Below, in pieces: positions 17,971 through 27,221 of a stretch of DNA of 64,000 bases (the first letter of the stretch is position 1; each line of letters opens with the position of its first letter). The notes beneath the pieces are model-generated. The model saw only the letters and a program-made list of their open reading frames with translations, ran no database searches and was not told the origin of the DNA. The stretch lies in the NCBI GenBank assembly GCA_964194845.1, contig CAXMNX010000017.1:67116-131115 (forward strand). Reading direction: 5' to 3'. The DNA comes from CAXMNX01 sp964194845. GTDB lineage: Bacteria; Pseudomonadota; Alphaproteobacteria; Rhodobacterales; Rhodobacteraceae. The position numbers and the translations under genes were made by a program.

Positions 17971-19128
17971 CTATTTGACCGAGCCGGCCAAAAGGCCGCG
18001 CACCAGATACCGCTGCATTGCAAAGAAAACGATCAGCGGAACTGCGATTGATACGAATGCGGCTGTCGCCAGAATTTCCCAATTGCCACCGCGGGTCCCT
18101 AACAGCTCGACGATCTGGTTGGTCATCACAGTGGTTTCGCCGGTCGCATCGATCAGGAAAACTTTGGCTACCAACAAATCATTCCAGGTCCAGAGAAATT
18201 GGAAGATCGCGAAGCTCGCAAGTGCGGGAAACGAAAGCGGAAGGATGATTTTCGTGAAGATCTGGAAATCCGTCGCGCCATCGACTTTCGCGTTCTCGAT
18301 GATGTCACGCGGCAGGCCGACCATATAGTTTCTCAGCAAGTAGATGGCGAGCGGAAGCCCAAAGCCGGTATGCGCCAGCCAAACACCTAGATAGCCTTTG
18401 CCTATTCCAATACTGAGGTGCAGCTTCAGTAGCGGGATAAGCGCCAGTTGCAACGGCACGACAAGCAACGCCACAACGAAGGCAATCAACAAAGCCCGAC
18501 CCGGAAAATCCATCCAGGCAAGAGCATAAGCCGCAAAGGCGGCAATCAATATCGGGATAATCGTCGCCGGGATGGTCACAGTCAGTGTATTGAAGAACGC
18601 TTTTGTCATGCTGTCGGTGTTGTTCCCGCTCACCAGGACTTGCCGGTAATTTTCAAACGTAAAATCGGGCGGGGTTTTGGCAGTTACGAAGACACGCTGG
18701 CCGCGGCTGCCGGGCTCTTCGACGCTGGTATAGCGATATGATCCGTCGGAACTCAGGGTAAGCGTTTCGCCATCGCCCGCTTCAGCAGTTTCGCCAACTT
18801 CGAATGCTCCAATCGCGCGCGACGACACGCCAAAGGCGCTGATCTCGGCTTTCGAACCGGGTCCGCCCTCGTCGGTCAACAGATTGCCGACCACTACAAA
18901 AACACCATCTTCCTTTACAGCCACATCGCGCCCACCGGTCCGAAGCTGAACGGTCTGTTCGGTTGGAAACATCGAATTCCACCAACCGCTGCCCGAGATC
19001 TGATCGGCCGTGCGGAACGAAGACACAAGCAGCCCGAAAGTCGGGAAAAGCCAAAGCATCACAAGCAATACAACTGAAATATGCACCACCCAGGTCAGGC
19101 TCGACTTGGTTCCTGCGATATTATCCAT
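17971..19128 (-). CDS. aglG: Alpha-glucoside ABC permease subunit AglG
   Basis: Inner-membrane MalG-type subunit, 385 residues. One membrane helix near the N terminus is followed by a long extracytoplasmic insertion (about residues 35-165, with RTGGRDVAVKEDGVFVVVGN), a feature of AglG-type proteins, and then five further helices. The EAA loop ENAKVDGATDFQIFTKIILPLSFPAL contacts AglK. GGGAGGG precedes the ATG; aglA follows after 11 bases. Confidence 0.93.
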   Translation of the reverse strand: MDNIAGTKSSLTWVVHISVVLLVMLWLFPTFGLLVSSFRTADQISGSGWWNSMFPTEQTVQLRTGGRDVAVKEDGVFVVVGNLLTDEGGPGSKAEISAFGVSSRAIGAFEVGETAEAGDGETLTLSSDGSYRYTSVEEPGSRGQRVFVTAKTPPDFTFENYRQVLVSGNNTDSMTKAFFNTLTVTIPATIIPILIAAFAAYALAWMDFPGRALLIAFVVALLVVPLQLALIPLLKLHLSIGIGKGYLGVWLAHTGFGLPLAIYLLRNYMVGLPRDIIENAKVDGATDFQIFTKIILPLSFPALASFAIFQFLWTWNDLLVAKVFLIDATGETTVMTNQIVELLGTRGGNWEILATAAFVSIAVPLIVFFAMQRYLVRGLLAGSVK

Positions 19129-19143
19129 TTCGCGACCCTCCCA

Positions 19144-20376
19144 TCACTGCATCTCTTTTCTTGCCTGGTAAACGTTCCAGACAAGGATCGGAGAGACGAG
19201 CAGCATGATTATTATTGCGCTGGCTGAACCGACGCCCCAGTCGCTGGCACGGAAAAGTTTGTCGAACATATAGTTGGCCAGCACTTGCGTTTCCCACTGG
19301 CCATTTGTCATCGCAAAAACAATGTCGAAGACCTTCAGCACGACCAGCGTGATCGTGGTCCAGACGACAACAATCGTGGACATGATCTGCGGCATTTTGA
19401 TCTTGAAAAATATCTGAAACGGGTTCGCGCCATCGACAATTGCGGCCTCGACGGTTTCTTCCGGTATCCCTCGCAGCGCTGCCGATAAGATGACCATCGC
19501 AAAGCCCGTCTGGATCCAGATCAGCACGACCATCAGAAAGAAATTGTTGTAGAACGGAATTGTCAGCCAGGTTTGCGGCTCGCCATATGGCATGTCCGTC
19601 GCAAAGATATTGAAGATGGACCGCAGCGATAGGAATACAAACCAGGCCGCCACTGCCCCACCGACAACACGCAGAATCGAAAAAGCCGCGCCACTCTTGG
19701 CGGTGCCGTCAGTCAACGGGCGCACCAAAAGCCAGGCGACATAGGCCACCATGGCGCCGAATGTAAAAACGATCAGCACCGGGAACAATTTCAAAAACAG
19801 AACCGATCCGGCGCCACCATCAAACTTCAGCCAGATCGCGTTAAGGACACCGATCTGTTCCTGATCTTCGGGGCGTGTGTCGTAGATCAACTTGAAAATG
19901 ACCGATGCACCGACGAATGAGATCGCCATCGGCATGAAGATCAGCGACTTGGCAACGCTTCCCCACGCGATCCGGTCGGTCAGTTGCGCTGCCAGCAATC
20001 CAAAACCGGTGGATGCCGCGGGCACGACAATCAGCCACAAAATGTTGTTGCGAAACGCCTCGAAGAACTTCGGTTCGGAAAACATCTGGTTGTAATTCGC
20101 AAAACCGACAAAAGCCCCGCCCTGATCTCGGTCGGTGAATGAAAGACGAAGCGTCTCAAAAACCGGATAGGCAAGATAAATCCCAAGCGCGAAAATCGCC
20201 GGAAAAAGAAACAGCCAGGGGCGAATTTGGTTTGCGCGATTAATGTTGCGCCCGATATTCGGCCCCTTCGCAGGGAACAACACTTTGTCGAGAAACTGGT
20301 TGGAAAAGTAGAAATAGGCGACGCAGCCCCCAACACCGATGATGATGGTCAGCAGTCCCTGAAATGCCGGATGCAT
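19144..20376 (-). CDS. aglF: Alpha-glucoside ABC permease subunit AglF
   Basis: Inner-membrane MalF-type subunit, 410 residues with about eight hydrophobic helices. The EAA motif appears as ETVEAAIVDGANPFQIFFKIKMPQIM. The N terminus has an additional helix pair before the core (GLLTIIIGVGGCVAYFYF). AGGAGG sits 5 bases before the ATG. aglG follows after 15 bases; a strong stem-loop separates it from aglE. Confidence 0.93.
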   Translation of the reverse strand: MHPAFQGLLTIIIGVGGCVAYFYFSNQFLDKVLFPAKGPNIGRNINRANQIRPWLFLFPAIFALGIYLAYPVFETLRLSFTDRDQGGAFVGFANYNQMFSEPKFFEAFRNNILWLIVVPAASTGFGLLAAQLTDRIAWGSVAKSLIFMPMAISFVGASVIFKLIYDTRPEDQEQIGVLNAIWLKFDGGAGSVLFLKLFPVLIVFTFGAMVAYVAWLLVRPLTDGTAKSGAAFSILRVVGGAVAAWFVFLSLRSIFNIFATDMPYGEPQTWLTIPFYNNFFLMVVLIWIQTGFAMVILSAALRGIPEETVEAAIVDGANPFQIFFKIKMPQIMSTIVVVWTTITLVVLKVFDIVFAMTNGQWETQVLANYMFDKLFRASDWGVGSASAIIIMLLVSPILVWNVYQARKEMQ

Positions 20377-20420
20377 GAGCGCCTCCTGGATTTGGCTGGG
20401 TAAAGTTTGGTCTTGATGAA

Positions 20421-20441
20421 CTCCGGCCGGGGTGGCCGGAG
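20421..20441 (-). promoter_or_regulatory. Intercistronic stem-loop between aglE and aglF
   Basis: A perfect 8-bp inverted repeat CTCCGGCC / GGCCGGAG around GGGGT, in the 87-base gap after the binding-protein gene. There is no T-run, so it is more likely an mRNA stabiliser or attenuating element than a full terminator. Confidence 0.6.
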
Positions 20442-20463
20442 CTCAAGTTTTACACAACGTTCG

Positions 20464-21732
20464 TTATTTCAACGCGTCCCAGCTAGCCTGAATTTCCGCG
20501 GCAACATCGGCCGCAGCCTTGCCACCGGCGTAGTCAACCATCCCGGTCCAAAATGACCCCGCCCCGACACCGCCGGGCATCAGATCAGAACCGTCAAAGC
20601 GGAAAGTGGTCGCGTTCAACAGAACATCGTTCATCTTCCGCAGCGTCGGATCACTAAACGCATCCAGGTTCACACCTGTGTGCGGCGTCAGAAAGCCTTT
20701 GCGTGCCATCCAAATCTCGTGGGCGACAGGTTCCTGCAAATACGCAATCAATTCATGTGCGGCCAGATTTTCGTTCGTGATGGCCCAAACTGTGCCTGAC
20801 CCGAGAACCGGCTTGCCAAGCTCCCTGCTTTCGTAGGCCGGGAAATAGAAAAAATCGGCATCCTCGCCGACGACCGTTCCTTCTGGAAAAAACGCCGGAA
20901 TAAATGATGCCTGACGATGCATGTAACATTGCGGCGGGCTGGCAAAGAGCCCTTTTGGACTGTCGCGGAAGTCAGTTGAGGCAACCGCGCCCGCACCACC
21001 TGCGACATAATCGTCGTTACGCGCAAACGCTCCGAATTCTTCAATCGCGCCAAGAACAGCCGGATCGTCAAACGGAATTTCATTGGTCACCCACTGGTCG
21101 TAGACCCCGGGTTCTTGCGTGCGCAGCATCAGATCTTCGACCCAGTCGGTCGCGGGCCACCCCGTGGCACCGCCGGACCCAAGACCGATGCACCAGGGCG
21201 TATCCCCATCAGCGACGATCTGGTCATTCAGCGCTTTCAGGTCTTCCATCGTCTCAGGTACGTCATAGCCCGCGTCCTCGAAATTCTCGGGGACGTACCA
21301 GACCAGCGATTTCACATCGACTTTGTAGAAAAATCCAAAAAGTTGATCAGTGCCATTGGCATCGCCGTAGGTTCCCAGATCTACCCAGGACTGACCAGCG
21401 GCGTAGTTGTCGCGGATCCAATCGCCGGTTCCGTCCGCCAAAGGCGTCAAAAACCCGCGCCGTGCCATACCCGCCGCCAAACCCGGTTGCGGAAAAACCG
21501 CGATGTTCGGCGCCGAGCCAGCTTCGGCATCGACCATGACCTGCTGTTCGAAACTGTCAGATCCGACATAACGCACATCGTGGCCCGACTTCGCCGCGAA
21601 ATCGGCAAGAACGGCTTCTGCGTTTTCCTGATCGGGGCCAAGCCAGGGCCCAAATACCGTCAATTGCTCAGCGGCGGCAGACCCGACTGTCAATGCGGTC
21701 GCGGCAGTACATGCGAGCAGTTTCGTTTTCAT
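20464..21732 (-). CDS. aglE: Alpha-glucoside ABC transporter substrate-binding protein
   Basis: Family 1 solute-binding protein, 422 residues, with a Sec signal peptide (MKTKLLACTAATALTVGSAAAEQ, cleavage probably after AAA). It captures alpha-glucosides in the periplasm for AglFGK. Aromatic-rich segments such as FYKVDVKSLVWYVP and PATDWVEDLML fit a sugar site. The open frame begins at 21795, but ATG 21732 has GGGAGG directly upstream and starts the signal peptide. First gene of the operon, controlled by AglR operators in the divergent region. Confidence 0.94.
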   Translation of the reverse strand: MKTKLLACTAATALTVGSAAAEQLTVFGPWLGPDQENAEAVLADFAAKSGHDVRYVGSDSFEQQVMVDAEAGSAPNIAVFPQPGLAAGMARRGFLTPLADGTGDWIRDNYAAGQSWVDLGTYGDANGTDQLFGFFYKVDVKSLVWYVPENFEDAGYDVPETMEDLKALNDQIVADGDTPWCIGLGSGGATGWPATDWVEDLMLRTQEPGVYDQWVTNEIPFDDPAVLGAIEEFGAFARNDDYVAGGAGAVASTDFRDSPKGLFASPPQCYMHRQASFIPAFFPEGTVVGEDADFFYFPAYESRELGKPVLGSGTVWAITNENLAAHELIAYLQEPVAHEIWMARKGFLTPHTGVNLDAFSDPTLRKMNDVLLNATTFRFDGSDLMPGGVGAGSFWTGMVDYAGGKAAADVAAEIQASWDALK

Positions 21733-21792
21733 TATTACCTCCCGGTCTGGCTCTTTGGTGCACGTCTCGGTATAATACCGATCCCCGTCAGT

Positions 21793-21804
21793 CAAAGCGC
21801 TTTG
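21793..21804. promoter_or_regulatory. AglR operator 1
   Basis: CAAAGCGCTTTG, a perfect palindrome of LacI-family type, 61 bases upstream of the aglE ATG and overlapping a likely -35 (TTTGAC on the minus strand). It shares the core AAAGCGCTTT with operator 2. Confidence 0.75.
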
Positions 21805-21908
21805 AAATTATCTCAAATTTGCCCACATTCCGCCGCTTGTCAATCGCATATAGTCAAACCCTAAAGAAACGTGGGCATCACCGCGCAAAATCAGATTGCA
21901 AAAGGGTT

Positions 21909-21937
21909 TTGACGCGCGCCTTGATCTTTTCTATTGT
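21909..21937 (+). promoter_or_regulatory. Probable aglR promoter
   Basis: TTGACG (21909-21914), a 17-base spacer, then TATTGT (21932-21937). Predicted initiation, around 21944, lies just before operator 2. Confidence 0.5.
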
Positions 21938-21948
21938 TCTCCAAGTTT

Positions 21949-21960
21949 GAAAGCGCTTTG
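21949..21960. promoter_or_regulatory. AglR operator 2
   Basis: GAAAGCGCTTTG contains the same 10-base palindrome AAAGCGCTTT as operator 1. It lies at the predicted aglR transcription start and ends 14 bases before its ATG, consistent with autorepression. Confidence 0.72.
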
Positions 21961-21974
21961 GACACCGTTGGCCC

Positions 21975-23003
21975 ATGAATCTAAAAGAACTCTCGGCGCG
22001 CCTTGGTCTGTCGCAAACCACTGTCAGCCGTGCATTGAACGGGTATCCCGAAGTCAACGAAGCCACACGGCGTCGCGTTCGCGAGGCCGCCGCGGAACAT
22101 GGCTATCATCCCAGTATGCGCGCGAAGAGCCTTGCCACGGGTCAGTCCTTCACAATCGGCCATGTGATTCCAATCTCGACGAAAAATGAACTGTTAAACC
22201 CGATTCTTACCGATTTCCTTGCCGGCGCCAGCGAAGCTTACGAACGAGCCGGATATGATCTGTTGCTTTTGTTTATCGCTGATCTGGACGAAGACCGCGC
22301 TTACCGCGAGCTTGTAACGCGTGGCAAAGTGGACGGCGTCATCGTTCATGGCCCGAAACTCGCGGACAGTCGTATCGGACTGCTCCACGAATTGGAACTT
22401 CCATTCGTCGTCCACGGAAGGTCAACGCAGTTGGCGCAGGACTACAACTGGGTCGACGTCAACAACCGGCACGCGTTTTACCGCGCAACCGGATTGTTGC
22501 TGGATTTGGGTCACCGTCGCATCGCGCTTCTGAACGGTCTTGAGATCATGGATTTTGCAACGCGTCGCCGCGACGGATATCTTAAAGCGCTGGAAGATCG
22601 GGGTTTGTCGGCGGACCCGGCCATCATGGCACAGGACGAGATGACCGAAAGCCTTGGATACAATGCGGCAAAATCAATGCTGGAAGCTGATAATCCGCCG
22701 ACTGCGTTCGTGGTGGCATCTGTTATCATGGCAATCGGTGTTCGCCTGGCAGTTCAAGAGACAGGGCGTCGTCTGGGAAAAGACATCTCTGTTGTCGTCT
22801 TCGACGATGATTTGTCCTACTTTCGCAATGTCGGCAGCATTCCGTTTTTCACCACTATCAGATCATCTGTTCGTATCGCGGGACAGCTTGCGGCGGAAAT
22901 GCTTCTGGAAGTGATCCGCGACCCGCCCACCGAGCCAAAGCAAACCCTGCTGGAAGCCGAATTGACGGTTGGCCAATCAACGGGACCAGCGCCAAATACA
23001 TGA
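21975..23003 (+). CDS. aglR: LacI-family regulator of the agl operon
   Basis: A 342-residue repressor. The N-terminal helix-turn-helix and hinge are classic LacI family (LKELSARLGLSQTTVSRALNGYPEVNEATRRRVREAAAEHGYHPSMRAKSLATG). The remainder is the periplasmic-binding-protein-like effector domain (DGVIVHGP, GHRRIALLNG, FVVASVIMAIGV). Divergent from aglE with two palindromic half-operators between, so it likely represses aglEFGAK and itself until an alpha-glucoside binds. glk follows on the same strand after 127 bases. Confidence 0.93.
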   Translation: MNLKELSARLGLSQTTVSRALNGYPEVNEATRRRVREAAAEHGYHPSMRAKSLATGQSFTIGHVIPISTKNELLNPILTDFLAGASEAYERAGYDLLLLFIADLDEDRAYRELVTRGKVDGVIVHGPKLADSRIGLLHELELPFVVHGRSTQLAQDYNWVDVNNRHAFYRATGLLLDLGHRRIALLNGLEIMDFATRRRDGYLKALEDRGLSADPAIMAQDEMTESLGYNAAKSMLEADNPPTAFVVASVIMAIGVRLAVQETGRRLGKDISVVVFDDDLSYFRNVGSIPFFTTIRSSVRIAGQLAAEMLLEVIRDPPTEPKQTLLEAELTVGQSTGPAPNT

Positions 23004-23130
23004 CGCCAGTCAAGTCAACGTCGGAAATAGCCAGAAGGCAGTCGACGCGCTTGCCCTTGCGTCCACCATCTGCTCCGTCCTAAGACGCCCGCGCTGGATA
23101 GCCGACAAAACAACGAAAGACGTCTCTCAC

Positions 23131-24096
23131 ATGGATGGCGACCAGACCACACCTTGCCTGCTCGTTGCCGATGTCGGTGGAACGAATACCCGCGTCGCAC
23201 TGTCCCATGGCGTAATATTGCGCCCGGACACGATTGCGCGCTTTCAAAATTTCAAACACCGTTCGCTGTACGACGTTTTGCGCTTGTATATCGAACAGCA
23301 AAACCTGCGCGCCATTTCCGGCGTCGCGGTAGCGGTTGCAGGCCCGGTTCAGAACGGCCACGGCGAATTGACCAACCTGGAGTGGTCCATTGACGCCGCG
23401 GTGCTGGAACGGGAAACCGGCGCCCCCCGCATTGCCGTTTTGAACGATCTTCAGGCTCAAGGGTATGCGCTTGGGTTACTCGACAGCACACGATTAAGAA
23501 CCGTCGTAACCGGGTCTGACAATTCCAAGCCCGGCGCACGTCTGGTCATCGGCGTGGGAACAGGATTCAACGCCTCGCCGGTGCATACGACCGGCGAGCA
23601 CCTTCTGGTTCCGCCATCCGAGGCCGGGCACGCCAACCTGCCGGTTACCAACGGCGAAGACCATGACCTTTGGCAGTTTATTGACGCCAGCCAGGGTTTT
23701 CCGGCGGTCGAGGACGTACTTTCCGGTCGCGGCCTCGAAAACGTCTACCGGTGGCGTCAGCACGTGTTGGCAAAGCAAGGTCAGAAAACAGCGGCCGATA
23801 TCGTCACCGATTGCGAAAGTGGTGATGATCCCGCCGCCGATGAAGCCGTCGCGGCCTTCGTTCGCCATCTCGGGACCGTATGCGGGAACCTTACTTTGAT
23901 CCACCTGCCCGTAGGCGGTGTTTACCTGGTCGGCGGCGTTGCGCGCGCCGTTGCGCCGCATCTTTCCAGATACGGCTTTGCAGAGGCGTTTCGCGACAAG
24001 GGAAGGTTCACTGACTTTATGCAAAGTTTCGCGGTCCATGTGGTCGAGGACGACTATGCAGCGTTGGTTGGTCTGGCCGCATTCCTCGAAACTTAG
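23131..24096 (+). CDS. glk: Glucokinase
   Basis: ATP-dependent glucokinase of the Glk (non-ROK) type, 321 residues, equal to the usual length. Phosphate-1 motif LVADVGGTNTRVALS is at the N terminus; LNDLQAQGYAL and GVGTGFNAS contribute catalytic Asp and phosphate-2 motifs; VYLVGGVARA is near the C terminus. It would phosphorylate glucose released by AglA. The longer frame from 22969 overlaps aglR; ATG 23131 gives the conserved N terminus although its Shine-Dalgarno is weak. Confidence 0.92.
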   Translation: MDGDQTTPCLLVADVGGTNTRVALSHGVILRPDTIARFQNFKHRSLYDVLRLYIEQQNLRAISGVAVAVAGPVQNGHGELTNLEWSIDAAVLERETGAPRIAVLNDLQAQGYALGLLDSTRLRTVVTGSDNSKPGARLVIGVGTGFNASPVHTTGEHLLVPPSEAGHANLPVTNGEDHDLWQFIDASQGFPAVEDVLSGRGLENVYRWRQHVLAKQGQKTAADIVTDCESGDDPAADEAVAAFVRHLGTVCGNLTLIHLPVGGVYLVGGVARAVAPHLSRYGFAEAFRDKGRFTDFMQSFAVHVVEDDYAALVGLAAFLET

Positions 24097-24155
24097 GTAT
24101 CATTCGCACGCCGATCCGGTGCAGCGGCTTTAAGAAAAACTCGGCAGGAATTGAA

Positions 24156-24188
24156 AAAGCCATGCAAGCAATTACGCTGCACGGCTTT
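24156..24188. terminator. Possible bidirectional terminator between glk and the Hint gene
   Basis: Imperfect hairpin with outer arms AAAGCC (24156-24161) and GGCTTT (24183-24188) and an inner TGCA/TGCA pairing, located between convergent genes. A-tracts and T-tracts flank the outer stem. Confidence 0.45.
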
Positions 24189-24224
24189 CTGGGTAGGGGT
24201 GTCGGGTAAAAGACTTTGGTGAAA

Positions 24225-24827
24225 TTAGGTAGTCGGCGGCGACAGCAAAAGGAACATACCATCACAGTGAATTTCGGCAGCCTCGCCAAGGTGGAACATC
24301 GTGTAACTAAGGCCAGTTTCCCGGATCCGCGTCACGCCCGGCTTGGCAAGCAATTGGGCGGCTTCGCGACGTTCGGTCAGGTTTGATTTAGGGCTTGGGC
24401 AAACGATCTGCCGCGGCGAAATAAGAACGTCACACGTAGGTGTGGCCGGACCCATGGCGCCCGCCTGAATTCTGATCGGGTTTGAATCGTTCTTTTCGGC
24501 AAGAAACCTTTCGTCCAACAGAACCCGGTTAAGCCAGACGATCGGCTTGAATTCGCCCGACCGCGTTTTAACCAGATCGCCGTTGCGCAGGGCGACAGCA
24601 TGTACATCGCCAAACGATGTCCGCACACGGGTCATCGGTGCCAGCCCCGGCAGCGGCCAGCGATCGCTCGAGGCAGGTTCTTCGGCATCCAGCCCAGGTC
24701 CGGCATCAGAAACTTGGGGCTTGTTTTTGCTGTTGGCTGGCGTGCTTTCATCTGGCCGAAGGCGAGACAAGATCCGGGACACGACCGGCACAACAGTCTT
24801 GCGATGATTTTCTGCTGGAATACTCAT
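24225..24827 (-). CDS. Hint-domain protein lacking the autocatalytic Cys
   Basis: A 200-residue protein whose central and C-terminal parts match Hint_2 (Hedgehog/intein-like) domains common in Rhodobacteraceae: VRTSFGDVHAVALRNGDLVKTRSGEFKPIVWLNRV, then PIRIQAGAMGP, DVLISPRQIVC and YTMFHLGEAAEIHCDGMFLLL. The first domain residue, normally Cys in the segment equivalent to APMTRVRT, is absent, so self-splicing or cleavage is unlikely. The N-terminal 60 residues are basic then acidic and probably disordered. AAAGGTG lies 8 bases upstream of the ATG. No function is assigned. Confidence 0.7.
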   Translation of the reverse strand: MSIPAENHRKTVVPVVSRILSRLRPDESTPANSKNKPQVSDAGPGLDAEEPASSDRWPLPGLAPMTRVRTSFGDVHAVALRNGDLVKTRSGEFKPIVWLNRVLLDERFLAEKNDSNPIRIQAGAMGPATPTCDVLISPRQIVCPSPKSNLTERREAAQLLAKPGVTRIRETGLSYTMFHLGEAAEIHCDGMFLLLSPPTT

Positions 24828-25580
24828 TACAATTCACCTTTACTCTCCCGACCAGCGGGACACCTGATTAAAATGGGACGCGTCGAACCGCCACTCCTGT
24901 CGACACGCCCCCTACCCATTTGCCGGCAACGGACCGGCGTACTCGTCACGCAATCCAACGGATGATTGTGGAACCACGTGATCGCTTACAAGAACCTTTA
25001 TCGCCGATCGCCTTGGCTAAAGTTTGACACAAGTTTTTGGATTTCGTCAGGAATTGGGTAACTTCGGTTAACGTGCGGTTTAAGTTGGATTACAAAATTT
25101 CTGTTTCGTAGACAATCCGGACCCCACAGGCTGCAACCGCGCTAATTCATCAATGAAATCAGGCTTTGCGTTTCAGATCCGGCGACAATCCCGTTATCCT
25201 GTTTGCCTTAACTCGGCCCCAAATCGACCGGTTCCGGCATTGGATTTCTCATTCAACAGTCTGTTTCCAGTTCGGATCGGACGAATCCGGTGCTGATATT
25301 GGAAGTCGTGCCCGGGCGGGTTAGCGCGAATTCGGCAAACGTGCCCGAATTCAGGCGACCGCTTTGGTCGGATCGAACAGGATTCGGCTCGACATTTTGA
25401 CAGCCAATGCCGGGGCCACCGGCTGGCAACGCACCGCCTTTCGCGAATGTTGCGCCGCGTCACGCGCTTCAGCCCTTGCACTTCGCGAAAAAGGTCAAAG
25501 AATGGGGCCATGATCAAAACTCCGGCGCAGCCGGAGGCCGCGACCATGCGAAAAAAACAATCACAGAGGAGGATGTTCTT
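24828..25580. other. Long non-coding stretch upstream of oppA
   Basis: 753 bases without a convincing gene. It is AT-richer between 25000 and 25140 (TTGACA at 25023-25028, repeated GTAAC/GTTAAC motifs), so promoter elements for the divergent Hint gene and oppA, or a small RNA, could lie here. A hairpin at 25520-25536 precedes the oppA ribosome-binding site. A 205-codon minus-strand frame overlapping the oppA start has no recognisable content. Confidence 0.5.
25520..25536 (+). promoter_or_regulatory. Hairpin in the oppA leader
   Basis: CTCCGGC-GCA-GCCGGAG, a perfect 7-bp stem with a 3-base loop, 44 bases before the oppA ATG and upstream of its GAGGAGG ribosome-binding site. Confidence 0.45.
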
Positions 25581-27209
25581 ATGAAAAAAGCATTTTTGGC
25601 ACTTACGACGGCTAGCCTTTTGCTCGGCTCGGTGGCTGCGTTTGCTGCGGGAACCCACCCCGCCACTGGCGAAAATCTCGCTGACGACCAGACGTTCACC
25701 TACCGCCTGCTCGATCAGTTTCCGACAATTGACCCGCAACTGATCGAGGAAACGGCCGGAAGCCACGTTGCCGACCAGCTGTTCGAGGGCCTGACAACAC
25801 AGAATGCGCAAGGCGAGATCGCACCCGGCGTTGCCGTCGAGTGGACATCCACCGACAACCAGAACTGGACGTTTAAGCTTCGTGACAACGCAACCTGGTC
25901 AAATGGCGATCCGGTAACTGCACACGATTTTGTCTATGCCTGGCAGCGTGCCGCTGACCCCGCGACTGCATCCCCTTATGGGTGGTATGTCGAAATTACG
26001 CAGATCGTGAATGCCGCCGAGATCCTGGCTGGCGAAAAAGATCCCACCGAACTTGGCGTGACAGCGGTGGATGATCAGACGCTTGAAGTCTCGCTGACAC
26101 AGCCGCTGCCGTATTTCCCGAAGATGACGGCTTTCGCCACGCTCTACCCAGCACACAAAACCACGATCGAGACGCACGGTGCCGACTGGACAAAATCGGA
26201 AAACATCCTCGGTAACGGCGCTTATACGCTGAAGTCGCTGTCACTGAACGAGGGCTTCGAACTGACCAAAAGCAGTTCGTACTGGAACGCCGACAGCGTG
26301 ATCATCGAAAACGTCCGCGGCCTGATCATTAATGACAGTAACCAGGCGCTGACACGCTATGAAGCGAACGAGTTTGATCTGCTTGAGCCGCTTCCACCCG
26401 GCCAATTCCCTGCGCTGAAGGAAAAATACCCGGATCAGGCCGTCAGCGTTCCGCGCCTTTGTTCATACTACTATGCGATCAACCAGCGGGGCGACGCTCT
26501 TGGTCCTATTCAGGACGTGCGTGTGCGCAAAGCGCTTTCCTACGCCGTTGACCGCGACGTGATTGTTAATCAGGTTCTGAAAGGTGGCCAGTCGCCAGCG
26601 TTCAGCTTCACCCACGTCGCCACCGCGGGTTTCGAGACTCCGGAAATCGAATTTGGCACATGGAGCCAGGCCGAACGCGACGCAAAAGCCAAAGAGCTTC
26701 TGGCCGAAGCCAGGGCCGACGGCGTTGAAGTCGACGGGTTGAACCTCGATCTGATCTACAACACGTCGGAAAGCCACAAGCAGATCGCGACGGTTATCAG
26801 CCAGATGTGGAAGCAGAAACTTGGCGTCGAGGCCACGCTTTCCAACATGGAATGGCAGACTTACCTCGACTTCCGCCGCGAGGGCAATTTCGACATCGCC
26901 CGTTCTGCGTGGTGCGCCGACTACAACGAAGCGTCCACTTTCCTTGATCTAGTGACCACGACGCACGGATCAAACTCGGGCAAATTCTCAAATGCCGAGG
27001 TCGACGCATTGATGAAAGAATCGAAGACTCTCGCTGATCCTCAGCCAAACTACACTAAGGTCGAGGAAATCCTGGCAAACGAGATGGGCATCATCCCGAT
27101 CTATCATTACGCCAATACGTTCCTACTCGACTCGTCGATCAAGGGCTTTCCATTCGAAAACGCCGAAAACACCTGGTATGTGAAAGACTTCTATCGGGTC
27201 GCCGAGTAA
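25581..27209 (+). CDS. oppA: Oligopeptide ABC transporter substrate-binding protein
   Basis: Family 5 solute-binding protein, 542 residues, with a Sec signal peptide (MKKAFLALTTASLLLGSVAAFAAG). OppA-type signatures include LTTQNAQGEIAPGVAVEW, FVYAWQRAADPATASPYGWY and VRKALSYAVDRDVIVNQVL. It would deliver oligopeptides (or murein peptides, as MppA does) to OppBCDF. The open frame reaches back to 25407, but the ATG at 25581 starts the signal peptide and follows GAGGAGG by 8 bases. A strong stem-loop separates it from oppB. Confidence 0.94.
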   Translation: MKKAFLALTTASLLLGSVAAFAAGTHPATGENLADDQTFTYRLLDQFPTIDPQLIEETAGSHVADQLFEGLTTQNAQGEIAPGVAVEWTSTDNQNWTFKLRDNATWSNGDPVTAHDFVYAWQRAADPATASPYGWYVEITQIVNAAEILAGEKDPTELGVTAVDDQTLEVSLTQPLPYFPKMTAFATLYPAHKTTIETHGADWTKSENILGNGAYTLKSLSLNEGFELTKSSSYWNADSVIIENVRGLIINDSNQALTRYEANEFDLLEPLPPGQFPALKEKYPDQAVSVPRLCSYYYAINQRGDALGPIQDVRVRKALSYAVDRDVIVNQVLKGGQSPAFSFTHVATAGFETPEIEFGTWSQAERDAKAKELLAEARADGVEVDGLNLDLIYNTSESHKQIATVISQMWKQKLGVEATLSNMEWQTYLDFRREGNFDIARSAWCADYNEASTFLDLVTTTHGSNSGKFSNAEVDALMKESKTLADPQPNYTKVEEILANEMGIIPIYHYANTFLLDSSIKGFPFENAENTWYVKDFYRVAE

Positions 27210-27221
27210 TCTCGGAACCCA

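Noticed and set aside
25068..25083. TTAA-N8-TTAA resembling a CtrA site in the oppA upstream region
   Set aside because: Spacing is eight rather than seven, so the half-sites are out of register with the consensus.
25194..25811. 205-codon minus-strand frame over the oppA start
   Set aside because: Overlaps the clear signal peptide of oppA on the other strand and has a Cys/Arg-rich, unprotein-like composition.
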